Part shown: positions 1-8,155 of the stretch, in pieces
How the letters are laid out: each line of letters begins with the position of its first letter
Position numbering within the stretch: the stretch's first letter is position 1
Source of the DNA: Actinomadura harenae
GTDB lineage: Bacteria; Actinomycetota; Actinomycetes; Streptosporangiales; Streptosporangiaceae
DNA length: 64,000 nt
Direction: 5' to 3'
Assembly: GCF_003696215.1 (NCBI RefSeq)
Contig: NZ_RFFG01000025.1
Coordinates: 36,696 to 100,695, forward strand
Translations under genes and position numbers: made by a program
Notes under the pieces: generated by a model
Seen by the model: the letters and a program-made list of their open reading frames with translations, nothing else
What the model was told of the DNA's origin: nothing
Databases searched by the model: none

Positions 1-1
1 G

Positions 2-688
2 CGGCGGGTCAAGGAGCCCTTGGTGAGGCTCGGCGCCCTGCGCTCCGCGCCGCTCGTGCGCGCGAACCTGACCGCGCTGCTCTTCGTCGGCGCGTTCGGC
101 GGCTTCCAGCTCCTCATGACCATCTACCTTCAGGAGATCCGGGGCTGGACGCCGATGCAGACCGGCCTCACCATGCTCGTCGCCGGGCTGGACCTCGTCC
201 TCGCGCCCACCCTGACGCCCCGCCTGGTCAACCGGTTCGGCGTCGCCCCGGTCATCCTCGGCGCGATGCTCCTGGCCGCCGCCTGCTACGCCATCTTCCT
301 GGGCGCCGGCCTGCACTGGACCTACGTCACGATGCTCCCCGGGCTGGCCCTCCTCGGACTGGCCTTCACCTTCGGCTACGGCCCCCTGACCATGGCCGCC
401 ACCGAAGGCGTGGACGAGTCGGAGCAGGGCCTCGCGGGCGGACTGCTCTACACGTCCATCCAGTTCGGAACGGCACTGGGCGTCTCCATCGTCACCGCGG
501 TCAACGTCGCGTCCCTCACCGGCACCACTCCCGGCGAGGCGCTCGACGCCCTCCACACCGCCATGACCGTCCCCGTGGGCGCCGCCGTCGCCGGAGCCGT
601 CGTCATCTCCCTCGGCCTCCGCCGCCGTCGCGCGACCGCCGAGGCCGGATCGGCGCCTGTCCCCGAGCCCGTCCGATCCGAGGTCTGA
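2..688 (+). CDS. MFS drug exporter, C-terminal part (5' end outside window)
   Basis: The reading frame is open from the first bases of the window, so this is the 3' part of a gene that begins upstream. About six hydrophobic segments are visible, followed by a short basic tail. The stretch around residues 130-160 (GVDESEQGLAGGLLYTS, then GTALGVSIVTAV) resembles the last third of 14-helix DHA2 (EmrB/QacA-type) proton-driven exporters, where an AGLASGLLNTS-like motif is common. It probably sits in the cytoplasmic membrane and exports a small molecule; the substrate cannot be read from the sequence. It ends 62 bases before the next gene on the same strand. Confidence 0.8.
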   Translation, partial: RRVKEPLVRLGALRSAPLVRANLTALLFVGAFGGFQLLMTIYLQEIRGWTPMQTGLTMLVAGLDLVLAPTLTPRLVNRFGVAPVILGAMLLAAACYAIFLGAGLHWTYVTMLPGLALLGLAFTFGYGPLTMAATEGVDESEQGLAGGLLYTSIQFGTALGVSIVTAVNVASLTGTTPGEALDALHTAMTVPVGAAVAGAVVISLGLRRRRATAEAGSAPVPEPVRSEV

Positions 689-750
689 TCTGGGTGCCTC
701 GCGTGCGGGCGGGGCCCCGGATCGTCGGTGGCACATGGCAGGATGCGGGA

Positions 751-1185
751 ATGATCGAGATTGGTGCGCTTCGTCCCGACGACCGTGACGCCTGGGAGGT
801 GCTCGCGCGTGGGTACAAGGCCTTCTACCGCACCGAGGTCCCCGACGAGGGGTACGACCTCGCGTGGGAGCGGCTCCTGAAGGGCGACGAGGTGTTCGGG
901 CTCGGCGCGCGCCTCGACGGACGCCTCGTCGGCATCACGCACTACCTGTTCCACGTCACGGTCTGGGACGAGGGCGGCTGCTACCTCCAGGACCTGTTCG
1001 TCGACGACACGGTCCGCGGACGCGGCGTCGCGCGCAAGCTCATCGAGGCCGTCGCCGAGGCCGCGCGCGAGCGGGGCATGGCGCGCCTGTACTGGACGAC
1101 ACAGGAGCACAACGCGACCGCACGGCACCTGTACGACAAGGTCGCCCAGTACAAGGGGTTCCTCCGCTACGACTACCCGCTCTGA
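751..1185 (+). CDS. GNAT family N-acetyltransferase
   Basis: 144 residues, the usual size for a single-domain GNAT enzyme that transfers an acetyl group from acetyl-CoA. The acetyl-CoA pyrophosphate-binding loop is visible as RGRGVARKL near residue 90, preceded by the beta4 strand YLQDLFVDD and followed by a C-terminal LYWTTQEHN...LYDKV segment typical of motif B. The frame is open further upstream, but the ATG at 751 places the conserved beta1 strand (IEIGALRPDD) right at the N-terminus. The stop lies two bases before the ATG of the next gene, so the two are probably translated together. The acceptor substrate is unknown. Confidence 0.85.
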   Translation: MIEIGALRPDDRDAWEVLARGYKAFYRTEVPDEGYDLAWERLLKGDEVFGLGARLDGRLVGITHYLFHVTVWDEGGCYLQDLFVDDTVRGRGVARKLIEAVAEAARERGMARLYWTTQEHNATARHLYDKVAQYKGFLRYDYPL

Positions 1186-1186
1186 C

Positions 1187-2284
1187 ATGGCCGCCACCCT
1201 CGGACGACGTGAACTGAACCGGGCCCTCCTCGCCCGGCAGATGCTGCTGCGCCGCCACCGCGCGGGCGTGCTGGAGACGATCGAGCACCTGGTCGGGATG
1301 CAGGCGCAGGCGCCGAACCCGCCCTACCTCGGCCTCTGGACGCGCCTCGAGGAGTTCGACTTCGACGAGCCCGGACGGCTGCTGCACGAGCGCCAGGCCG
1401 TCCGCATGGTGCTCATGCGCGGCACGCTGCACCTGGTCAGCGCCCGTGACGCGCTCAGGATCCGGCCGCTCACCCAGACCGTCCTCGACGGCTACCTGCG
1501 CGGCCGGCGCTCGCCGCACGGCCTGGACGGCGTCGACCTCGACGCGCTCCGTGAGGCCGCTCGCGACCTGGTGACCGCCGAACCCCTGTCGGACAAGCAG
1601 GTGCGGGAGGCGCTCGCCGAGCGCTTCCCCGGGCACGACGCCGCGGACCTCAACTGGGCGGCGCGCTGCATGCTGCCGCTCGTCCAGGTGCCGCCGCGCG
1701 GGGTCTGGGGATCGTCCGGCCTGGCCCGGCACACCGTTCTGGACGCCTGGCTCGGCGAGCCCCTGGCCGAGCCGGACGTCGAGGCCCTCGTGCTGCGCTA
1801 CCTGGCCGCGTTCGGGCCCGCGAGCGTGGCCGACGCGCAGCACTGGTCCGGCCTGACCAGGCTCGGCGAGGTCTTCGGACGGCTCGGACCGCGCCTGCTC
1901 ACCTTCAGGGACGAGAACGGCCGCGTGCTGTACGACGTGCCGGAGGCGCCCCGCCCGGACGCCGGAACGCCCGCGCCCGTCCGGTTCGTCCCGGAGTTCG
2001 ACAATCTCACCCTGGCGCACGCCGACCGGACCCGGATCGTCAGCGAGGAGCACCGCAAGCGGCTGTTCACGGTGAACGGGATCATCCGCGCGGCCGTCCT
2101 CGTGGACGGATTCGTGCGCGGCATGTGGAAGGCCGAGGCCAAGCGCGGCTCCGCGACGCTCCGGATCGAGGCGTTCGCCCCCATCCCGGACGCCACGCGC
2201 GAGGAGCTCACGGCCGAGGGCCTGCGCCTGCTCGAGGCCGCCTACCCGAAGGCCGCCGACCGCGGCGTGGTCTTCACAACGTGA
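1187..2284 (+). CDS. Winged helix DNA-binding domain protein (HTH_42 type)
   Basis: 365 residues. The N-terminal RRELNRALLARQMLL and the GMQAQAPNPPYLGLW motif near residue 38 are characteristic of the winged-helix DNA-binding domain family (Pfam HTH_42), which contains three consecutive winged-helix units. The best known relatives, the AlkX/YcaQ-type glycosylases, act on damaged DNA, but the QAQ-type loop alone does not prove glycosylase activity here. The gene follows the acetyltransferase by a single base. Its end overlaps the end of the opposite-strand gene by 11 bases, so the two are convergent. I am sure of the family and unsure of the biochemical role. Confidence 0.8.
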   Translation: MAATLGRRELNRALLARQMLLRRHRAGVLETIEHLVGMQAQAPNPPYLGLWTRLEEFDFDEPGRLLHERQAVRMVLMRGTLHLVSARDALRIRPLTQTVLDGYLRGRRSPHGLDGVDLDALREAARDLVTAEPLSDKQVREALAERFPGHDAADLNWAARCMLPLVQVPPRGVWGSSGLARHTVLDAWLGEPLAEPDVEALVLRYLAAFGPASVADAQHWSGLTRLGEVFGRLGPRLLTFRDENGRVLYDVPEAPRPDAGTPAPVRFVPEFDNLTLAHADRTRIVSEEHRKRLFTVNGIIRAAVLVDGFVRGMWKAEAKRGSATLRIEAFAPIPDATREELTAEGLRLLEAAYPKAADRGVVFTT

Positions 2285-2654
2285 GCCGGTCGGAGAGGCG
2301 TTTCGGGGCCAGCAGCCGGTAGCTCTCGGTGGCCAGCTCGGCGATCTCCTCCCAGTCGATGTCGGGGAGGTCGAGCCGGACGCCGACCCACCCGTGCTGG
2401 CCCATGTAGGGCACGCTGAAGAAGCGCTCGGGATCGGACCCGAGGAGCGCCTGCTGCTCGTCCAGCGTGACCTTCAACCAGAGCGACACGCGATCGTCGC
2501 CCTGGTGCCCGTCCAGGTACCAGCCGAACGTCTTCCTCCGCACGCGGAAGGTCACGTACGGGCCGTGCCCGGACTCGGTGGCGCTCGCTTCCGGGAGGCC
2601 CGCGCAGATCTCGGTGAGCCGGGCCTTGCGCCGCTCGGTCTCCTTCTCGTCCAT
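2274..2654 (-). CDS. MmcQ/YjbR family protein
   Basis: About 126 residues from the ATG at 2654 (two further in-frame ATGs lie 9-12 bases upstream, so the start could be a few codons longer). The pattern of an early LPEASATESGHGPYVTFRV segment, a FGWYLDG strand, a SLWLKV strand and YMGQHGWVGVRLD near residue 88 fits the YjbR/MmcQ family, a small alpha/beta fold with a CyaY-like topology. The family is often annotated as DNA-binding, but its role is not established. The 3' end overlaps the convergent winged-helix gene by 11 bases. Confidence 0.75.
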   Translation of the reverse strand: MDEKETERRKARLTEICAGLPEASATESGHGPYVTFRVRRKTFGWYLDGHQGDDRVSLWLKVTLDEQQALLGSDPERFFSVPYMGQHGWVGVRLDLPDIDWEEIAELATESYRLLAPKRLSDRLTL

Positions 2655-2685
2655 GCCCGCCATCATGCGCGACGGCACCGACAGT

Positions 2686-3324
2686 TCAGGCGTCCAGGTA
2701 CCGCAGAACGGCCAGGACGCGCCGGTGGTCGCCCGGCGCGGGCGGGAGGCCGAGCTTGCTGAAGATGTTCGCGACGTGCTTCTCCACGGCGCGTTCGGAC
2801 ACCACCAGGGCCCCCGCGATCGCGGCGTTCGAGCGTCCCTCGGCCATGAGCCCGAGCACCTCGCGCTCGCGCGGCGTCAGGCCCGGCAGCTTCCGGCGCT
2901 CCCCGCCGAGCAGGTGCGCGACGACCTCGGGGTCGAGCGCCGTCCCGCCGTCCGCGACGCGCCGCAGCGCCGTCTCGAACTCGTCGAGATCGGACACGCG
3001 TTCCTTGAGCAGGTAGCCGACCCCGGACGGCGTCCCCGCGAGCAGCTCGGCCGCGTACCCGGGCACGATGTGCTGCGAGAACAGCAGGACGCCGACGGAC
3101 GGGTGGTCGCGGCGCAGCGCGAGCGCGGCCCGCAGGCCCTCGTCGGTCCAGCCCGGCGGCATCCGGACGTCGACGACCGCGACGTCCGGGGCGTGCTCGG
3201 CGACGGCCGCGACCAGGGCGTCCCCGTCGCCGACCGCCGCGGCGACCTCGTGCCCGCGCATCCGCAGCAGCTGGACGAGGCCGTCCCGCAGGACCACCGC
3301 GTCCTCGGCGATCACGAGGCGCAT
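2686..3324 (-). CDS. NarL/LuxR-type response regulator, orphan
   Basis: 212 residues. A receiver domain occupies roughly residues 1-120: acidic pair at IAED, phospho-acceptor Asp near residue 52 in AVVDVRMPP, and Lys in YLLKERV. It is followed by a LuxR helix-turn-helix near residues 148-205 (LTPREREVLGLMAEGRSN, then KHVANIFSKLGL). The start at 3324 (ATG, MRLVIAED) is chosen because this is the canonical beginning of the receiver fold; the frame extends 39 codons further without family resemblance. No sensor kinase is adjacent, which is unusual for this subfamily. It is presumably a phosphorylation-dependent transcription factor with an unlinked partner. Confidence 0.85.
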   Translation of the reverse strand: MRLVIAEDAVVLRDGLVQLLRMRGHEVAAAVGDGDALVAAVAEHAPDVAVVDVRMPPGWTDEGLRAALALRRDHPSVGVLLFSQHIVPGYAAELLAGTPSGVGYLLKERVSDLDEFETALRRVADGGTALDPEVVAHLLGGERRKLPGLTPREREVLGLMAEGRSNAAIAGALVVSERAVEKHVANIFSKLGLPPAPGDHRRVLAVLRYLDA

Positions 3325-3493
3325 CGGCGTCACGGCGTACGCGGGGAAAAGGGCATGGTCACGGCGGGGGCCTCCGGGGCGGGCTGTGCACGATCGTTCG
3401 CGCTCCACGGTAGCGATCCGCCGAGACGGCCCGCACGACACTCCACCTTCGGACGGGCGGGAACAGGGTTCGGACGGCCCCGGCGTTCGGGTC

Positions 3494-4078
3494 TCAGGCG
3501 GCGTCGCAGTCCGGGGCGCCGGGACCGTCGTCCAGACCGGCGTCGCTGGGGCAGAGGCCGACGGTGGGCACGGCCGGCTCGGCGTCGGTGGGGCAGACGG
3601 GGGTGTCCGGGCAGACCGGGACGTCCGGGTCGAGGCCGGTGAGCAGGGTGGTGAGGACGTCGTCGAAGGACACGAGCTGCTCGGGAGTGAGCCGGTCGAA
3701 CACCAGGCGGCGGACCTCGCCGACGTGCCCCGGCGCGGCCTTCTCGACGACCGCCATGCCCTCGTCGGTCAGGGACGCGATGATCGCGCGCCGGTCCTCG
3801 GGGTGGCGGCTGCGCTCCACCCAGCCGTTGGCCTGGAGCTTGTTGACCGCGTGCGACAGGCGGCTCGGGGACGCGCGGACGACCGTGGCCAGCTCGGTCA
3901 TCGTGAGCGACCGGCCGGGCGCCTCCGAGAGCATCGCCAGGATCAGGTAGTAGCTGAAGGGCAGGCCCTCATCGCGGCCGAGCTGCCGCTCCATCGCCTC
4001 CGACAGCAGCCGGGAGAACGCGACGAAGGCGCGCCAGGTCCGCTGCTCCTCCTCGTCGAGCCACCGGGTGTCCGTCAT
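3494..4078 (-). CDS. MarR family regulator with a cysteine-containing tail
   Basis: 194 residues. Residues 1-150 are a normal MarR fold: dimerisation helices, then a winged helix-turn-helix (SLTMTELATVV, SPSRLSHAVNKLQANGWVER, then the wing HPEDRRA). The last ~42 residues are an extra, Pro- and Cys-containing tail with four cysteines (three in VCP or LCP contexts and one near the end) that MarR proteins normally lack. A TTGAA/TTCAA inverted repeat lies 14-25 bases upstream of the start, consistent with autoregulation. The epimerase gene lies upstream on the same strand and may be a target. Confidence 0.85.
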   Translation of the reverse strand: MTDTRWLDEEEQRTWRAFVAFSRLLSEAMERQLGRDEGLPFSYYLILAMLSEAPGRSLTMTELATVVRASPSRLSHAVNKLQANGWVERSRHPEDRRAIIASLTDEGMAVVEKAAPGHVGEVRRLVFDRLTPEQLVSFDDVLTTLLTGLDPDVPVCPDTPVCPTDAEPAVPTVGLCPSDAGLDDGPGAPDCDAA

Positions 4079-4091
4079 GGCCCCATCGTAC

Positions 4092-4103
4092 TTGAAGTTT
4101 CAA
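4092..4103 (-). promoter_or_regulatory. Inverted repeat, likely MarR operator
   Basis: TTGAA-GT-TTCAA, a perfect 5-base inverted repeat with a 2-base centre, starts 14 bases upstream of the marR-like start codon in an otherwise GC-rich gap. MarR dimers typically bind such short palindromes over their own promoter. The assignment is inferred from position and symmetry. Confidence 0.5.
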
Positions 4104-4270
4104 TGATTCGGCCGCACTGCTCCCGGGAAAACCCTCGAAGGCGGACGGAGGGTGCAGATCGGACGTCCGGGGGCCGCGCCGCCCCCGGCGTGTCGCACCA
4201 GGCCGGTCCGGCCCGGCGGGCGGATCGACGGGCGGATCGGCGGATCAGGGCCGGACCCGGCCCGCCCGGC

Positions 4271-5104
4271 TCAGTCGATCTCGGCGAAACCGTCGCGCCA
4301 GGACTCCAGGCGCGGCTTCCAGCCCAGCTCACGCGCCCGCGTGTTCGACACCGGACGCCCCTGCTTCGCGGCGTGCCGCGCGGTCGGCGGGGTGGGCGCC
4401 CCGAGCGCCGAGCTGTAGACCGGCAGCCACTCGGCGGCCGTCGCGGGCTCGTCGTCCACGATGTTCACCGGGCCCGCGGGCCAGTCGAGCGCCGCGACGG
4501 CCGCCGAGGCGGCGTCGTCCACGTGCACGAAACAGGTCCAGGTCGGGGTGAGCGACAGGGCTCCCGCGTGCACCCGCTCGGCGATCGCCCCTCCCGGGGC
4601 GTACCAGGTGCCGGGGCCGTAAAACGCTCCATAACGGAGCACGACGCCGTGCGGCATCTCGCCGACCGCCTCCTCCAGCGACGCGACGGCGGGGTGCGGC
4701 TGGAGCGACGGGTCGAGCTCGTCGTCCTCGGTGGCGGGCTCGGCGCCGGGCCGGTAGACCCAGGCGATCGACTGGGCGATCATCCGCTCCACGCCGGCCG
4801 CGCGGGCCGCGTCCACCAGGTTGCGCGTGCCGTCGATCCGCAGCCGCGAGTTGGCCGCGAAGTCCTCCGCGGACAGGTCGGTGAGCTGGTGGATCACCAC
4901 GTCCGGCGCGTGCTCGGCGAGCGCGGCGGCCAGGGCCGCGGCGTCGAGGACGTCGACGACGACCGGTGTGGCGTGCTGGTCGGCGACCAGTTGCGCGCGC
5001 TCGGGACTGCGGGTCGTTCCGACGACCTCGTGACCGGCCTGGACCAGCAACGGGACCAGCCGCCGCCCGACCACGCCGGTCGCGCCCGCGACGAGAATCT
5101 TCAA
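4271..5104 (-). CDS. NAD(P)-dependent epimerase/dehydratase family protein
   Basis: 277 residues from a TTG start at 5104, which has GGAGG eight bases upstream and puts the Rossmann motif (KILVAGATGVVGRRL) at residues 2-16. The frame runs on upstream without family resemblance. The N-terminal half is an extended-SDR nucleotide-binding fold; later segments such as RYGAFYGPGTWYAPGG and VHVDDAA match the epimerase family substrate region. The usual YxxxK catalytic pair is not evident: the corresponding region reads SIAWVYRPG. It may therefore be an atypical (NmrA- or isoflavone-reductase-like) member. It lies upstream of the marR-like gene on the same strand, separated by 192 bases. The substrate is unknown. 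Confidence 0.8.
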   Translation of the reverse strand: MKILVAGATGVVGRRLVPLLVQAGHEVVGTTRSPERAQLVADQHATPVVVDVLDAAALAAALAEHAPDVVIHQLTDLSAEDFAANSRLRIDGTRNLVDAARAAGVERMIAQSIAWVYRPGAEPATEDDELDPSLQPHPAVASLEEAVGEMPHGVVLRYGAFYGPGTWYAPGGAIAERVHAGALSLTPTWTCFVHVDDAASAAVAALDWPAGPVNIVDDEPATAAEWLPVYSSALGAPTPPTARHAAKQGRPVSNTRARELGWKPRLESWRDGFAEID

Positions 5105-5462
5105 GGGGGGCACCTCCACGACTTTCACACCATTGTGGTCGCTGTAGCGGCAGGATAGTGCCGCCTGTGACGACGTTTTCTCCGGCGGTTCGCTCGTTCG
5201 TGACCTGGGCGCCACCACGGGCCCAGCGGTTCGGCCGGGGAACGGCCGCCGTTTTATCGGTACTTTCCGGTATTCCATGAAACCCGATGCCGCCCGGTCG
5301 TGCCCGCCGTTTGGCCCCTCCCGGCCCGGATTTCGCGTTCCGGCACCGTGTTTAACGTTCCGGACCCCCGAGCAGGGTTCCCGGCGGGATCAGAGAGCGG
5401 CTCGTCGTCCGGAAATGAGTATTTTCGACTGGACACTCCGCTGGTGAGGTGAAGGGGAAGCG
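5105..5462. other. Divergent intergenic region, no gene
   Basis: 358 bases between the divergent epimerase and macro-domain genes. It is less GC-rich than its surroundings in the parts around 5250-5280 and 5410-5435 (for example TATTTT near 5419), as expected for promoters facing each way. I see no coding potential, no convincing terminator and no clear operator. Confidence 0.5.
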
Positions 5463-5981
5463 ATGAAGATCACGCTGGTGCGCGGCGACATCACCGGGCA
5501 GGAGGTCGACGCGGTCGTGAACGCCGCCAACTCCTCACTGCTCGGCGGGGGCGGGGTGGACGGCGCGATCCACCGCCGCGGCGGACCGGAGATCCTCGAC
5601 GCGTGCCGCAGGCTGCGGGCCGCGCACTACGGCGGCGGCCTGCCGACCGGACAGGCGGTCGCCACCCCGGCCGGACGCCTCCCCGCGCGCTGGGTCATCC
5701 ACACCGTCGGGCCCGTCCACTCGGCCGCCGAAGACCGCTCGGCCCTGCTGGCGTCCTGCTACCGCGAGTCCCTCCGCACGGCGGACGAGCTGGGGGTCTC
5801 CTCGATCGCCTTCCCCGCCGTGTCCGCCGGGATCTACGGCTGGCCGGTGGACGACGCGGCGCGCATCGCCGTGACGACCGTCGCGTCCACGCCGACCACG
5901 GTGGAGGACGTCCGGTTCGTCCTGTTCACCGAGGAGGCGTACACGGCCTTCGAGCAGGCCCTGAAGGCACTGGGCGGATAG
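5463..5981 (+). CDS. Macro domain ADP-ribose-binding hydrolase
   Basis: 172 residues, entirely one macro domain. Key motifs are ITLVRGDIT at the N-terminus, VVNAANSSLLGGGGVDGAIH (residues 18-37, the catalytic/ligand loop), WVIHTVGPV near residue 77 and the FPAVSAGIYGWP loop near residue 118 that binds the distal ribose. Bacterial proteins of this class (YmdB/MacroD-like) remove ADP-ribose from proteins or deacetylate O-acetyl-ADP-ribose. The start has GGTGAGG and AAGGGGAAG upstream. No ADP-ribosyltransferase lies next to it, so it looks like a stand-alone housekeeping eraser. Confidence 0.92.
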   Translation: MKITLVRGDITGQEVDAVVNAANSSLLGGGGVDGAIHRRGGPEILDACRRLRAAHYGGGLPTGQAVATPAGRLPARWVIHTVGPVHSAAEDRSALLASCYRESLRTADELGVSSIAFPAVSAGIYGWPVDDAARIAVTTVASTPTTVEDVRFVLFTEEAYTAFEQALKALGG

Positions 5982-6012
5982 TTCGGGCGGATGGTTCCTC
6001 CCCGCGCGCCGG

Positions 6013-6651
6013 TCAGGGCCGTCCTTCTCCGGAGATGAGGCCGCGGCGCATCGCGGCCATCACGGCGGACATCCGGTCCGAGACGCCGAGCTTGGCGAAC
6101 ACGCGCAGCAGGTGCGTCTTCACCGTCGCCTCGCCGATGTGCAGTTCCCCGCCCACCTCGGCGTTGGTGAGGCCCCGCGCGACCAGTTCGAGCACCTGCG
6201 CCTCGCGCTCGGACAGGGCGGGGGCCGACTCCGCCGCCGCGAGCCGGTCCGCGGCGTCCCGGCACAGGGCCCGCCCGCCGGCGGCGACCGTCCGCACGGC
6301 CAGCGCGAGCTCACCGCGCGACGCGTCCTTGAGCAGGTAGCCGGCGGCCCCGGCGGCGATCGCCTGCGCGATGTCGCCGTGACCCGCGAACGTCGTCAGC
6401 ACGATGATCCGGTACTCCGGGGCCAGCAGCCGCAGCGCGTTCAGCCCGCTGCCGCCGGGCATGCGCAGGTCCATGAGGATCACGTCCGGACGCAGCCGGG
6501 GCACGACCGCGACCGCCTCCGGCCCGGACGCCGCCTCGCCCACCACCGTCAGGTCCGGCTCCGCGACGAGCATTCCACGCAGCCCCTCCCGCACGATCGG
6601 ATGGTCGTCCACGATCATCACGCCGATGGTGCCGTCGTTCTGGCCGGACAT
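6013..6651 (-). CDS. NarL/LuxR-type response regulator of a two-component pair
   Basis: 212 residues. The receiver domain has the acidic pair at IVDDHP (residues 15-16), phospho-acceptor Asp61 in VILMDLRMPG and the conserved Lys in GYLLKDAS. The LuxR helix-turn-helix covers about residues 145-205 (LSEREAQVLELVARGLTNAEV, then VKTHLLRVFAKLGV). Its start lies inside the end of the upstream kinase gene (34-base overlap), so translation is coupled and the two are partners. A palindrome upstream of the kinase start is a plausible target. The signal is unknown. Confidence 0.93.
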   Translation of the reverse strand: MSGQNDGTIGVMIVDDHPIVREGLRGMLVAEPDLTVVGEAASGPEAVAVVPRLRPDVILMDLRMPGGSGLNALRLLAPEYRIIVLTTFAGHGDIAQAIAAGAAGYLLKDASRGELALAVRTVAAGGRALCRDAADRLAAAESAPALSEREAQVLELVARGLTNAEVGGELHIGEATVKTHLLRVFAKLGVSDRMSAVMAAMRRGLISGEGRP

Positions 6652-7814
6652 GGGATCACCGCCTCAACGGTCGTTCCTTCACCGGGCGCACTGGTGAGGA
6701 CCAGTTCACCTCCGGCCTGCTCCACCCGCGTGCGCATCCCGCCGAGCCCGTAGCCGCCGCTCGTGCGCGCGAGGTCGAAGCCCGGACCGTCGTCGGTCAC
6801 GGTCAGACGCGCGTCGTCCGGTGTGAACTCGACGCTGACGGCCACTTCACGCGCGCACGAGGCGTGCCGCCGGACGTTCGCCAGCGCCTCCTGCGCGACG
6901 CGCAGCAGCACCGTCTCCACGTTCGTGCCAAGCGAACGCGGCGGACCGTCCGTCGCGAGGCGGGCGGGGAGCGCGGAGTCGTCCACGAGCCGCCGCAGCG
7001 CCTCGACCAGGGATCCCGTGGTCAGGGACGGCGGGGCGAGGGCGGCGACCACGGCGCGGGTCTCGGCGAGGTGATCGCGGGCGGTGCGCGCGGCCAGCTC
7101 CAGCCGGGGATCGGGCCCGAGATCGGCCATCGCGGCCTGGACCAGCATCCCGATGCTGGTCAGCCCCTGCGTGAGGGTGTCGTGGATCTCGCGCGCGAGC
7201 CGCTCGCGCTCGTTCAGCGCGCCCCGCTCCCGGCTGATCTCGGCGAGGTCCGCGCGGGTGCGGCGCAGCTCGTCGATCAGCTCGGCGCGTTCCGCGCTCT
7301 GCCGGGCCGTCCGGTCGATCCAGCCCAGCAGCGCGTCGCAGGCCAGCAGCCCGAGCATGATCGAGACGGTCAGCACCCACGGGAAGCCGGTCTCCCGCAG
7401 GATCCCCACGATGACGCCGATCGTCAGCAGCCCGGCCAGGGCCGCGGCGCGCACCGGGCGCAGCAGCAGGAAGGACAGCGGGGCGAGCGCCCCCATGATC
7501 GTCGCGGCCGCCGGGGCCAGCAGGACCGCCGGGACGAACAGCGCCACCATGATCGCGGCGAACGGGTACGTCCCGGGCCCGGGACGCCTCGGAAGCCGGA
7601 TCGCCCGCCGTCCGAGGGCCGCGTACGCGACCCCCAGCGCCACCAGCAGGCCCGCCGCCACGGTCCGCTTGAGGTCGCCGCGGTCGTCCTCGGGGAGCGA
7701 GGTGATCGTCACCAGCGTCAGGAGGAGGAGAAAGGCGAAGTAGGCGTCCCAGTTGCGGAACGACCCGCGCCGGACGTCGTCGGCGCCCGAGTCCGCCTGG
7801 TCGCCGGCGCCCAT
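6618..7814 (-). CDS. Membrane sensor histidine kinase (HisKA_3 type)
   Basis: About 398 residues. The N-terminal ~150 residues hold roughly five to six membrane helices, with no large extracellular loop, so the stimulus is probably sensed in or at the membrane. A short coiled-coil linker (AERAELIDELRRTRADLAEI) leads to the HisKA_3 motif RLAREIHDTLTQGL, with the phosphorylated His, and an HATPase domain with N-box (VAQEALANVRRHA) and G-box (DDGPGFD, GLGGMRTR). ATG at 7814 is chosen; an in-frame GTG at 7826 abuts the palindrome upstream. It pairs with the response regulator that overlaps its 3' end. Confidence 0.9.
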   Translation of the reverse strand: MGAGDQADSGADDVRRGSFRNWDAYFAFLLLLTLVTITSLPEDDRGDLKRTVAAGLLVALGVAYAALGRRAIRLPRRPGPGTYPFAAIMVALFVPAVLLAPAAATIMGALAPLSFLLLRPVRAAALAGLLTIGVIVGILRETGFPWVLTVSIMLGLLACDALLGWIDRTARQSAERAELIDELRRTRADLAEISRERGALNERERLAREIHDTLTQGLTSIGMLVQAAMADLGPDPRLELAARTARDHLAETRAVVAALAPPSLTTGSLVEALRRLVDDSALPARLATDGPPRSLGTNVETVLLRVAQEALANVRRHASCAREVAVSVEFTPDDARLTVTDDGPGFDLARTSGGYGLGGMRTRVEQAGGELVLTSAPGEGTTVEAVIPCPARTTAPSA

Positions 7815-7826
7815 CGCCGCCCTCAC

Positions 7827-7848
7827 GTGTCCACCGATCGGTGGATAC
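7827..7848. promoter_or_regulatory. Palindromic operator candidate between divergent genes
   Basis: A 16-base perfect palindrome, TCCACCGATCGGTGGA (7830-7845), extends to a 22-base near-palindrome with one mismatched pair. It lies directly upstream of the kinase start and about 35 bases upstream of the divergent small membrane protein. It is a good candidate for the binding site of the adjacent NarL-type regulator, acting on both promoters. This is inferred from symmetry and position. Confidence 0.5.
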
Positions 7849-7881
7849 TACCCGGGCGTACCGGGCCAGAACATGCTTGGT

Positions 7882-8085
7882 ATGGACAGAAGCGCCGCTT
7901 TCCGGCTGATGACGGCCGCCAGTGTGATCTACGGACTCGCGGTCGGCCTCGTGGCCTCGATCTCCGGCGGCCTGACCGCGCCCGTCGCCTCGGTCGGCGC
8001 CGCCCTCATCGGCGTCGGCTGGGCGCTCGCCGCGTTCTTCGCCCGCCCGTCCGGAGGCGGTCGCGACCGGTCCCGGAACCGGTAG
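7882..8085 (+). CDS. Small two-helix membrane protein
   Basis: 67 residues from ATG 7882 (an ATG three codons upstream at 7873 is also possible). The sequence is two hydrophobic segments, about residues 8-30 and 32-54, with small-residue packing (GLAVGLVASISGGL, then GAALIGVGWALAAFF), and a short basic tail. No family is recognised. It is transcribed divergently from the histidine kinase across the palindrome at 7827-7848, so it may be a target or accessory of that two-component system. No clear ribosome binding site is visible, so the transcript may be leaderless. The prediction rests on the hydrophobic pattern and context. Confidence 0.5.
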   Translation: MDRSAAFRLMTAASVIYGLAVGLVASISGGLTAPVASVGAALIGVGWALAAFFARPSGGGRDRSRNR

Positions 8086-8155
8086 TCCCGCGGCCGGCCG
8101 GAGGCCGCCTCATCATCGCCGCCCCGACGGGGGCGGATCGTTCGGGAACGGCGGG

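Noticed and set aside
3068..5158. Open frame of ~700 codons on the plus strand
   Set aside because: It lies opposite the response regulator, MarR and epimerase genes, which have clear families, and its translation has no recognisable fold.
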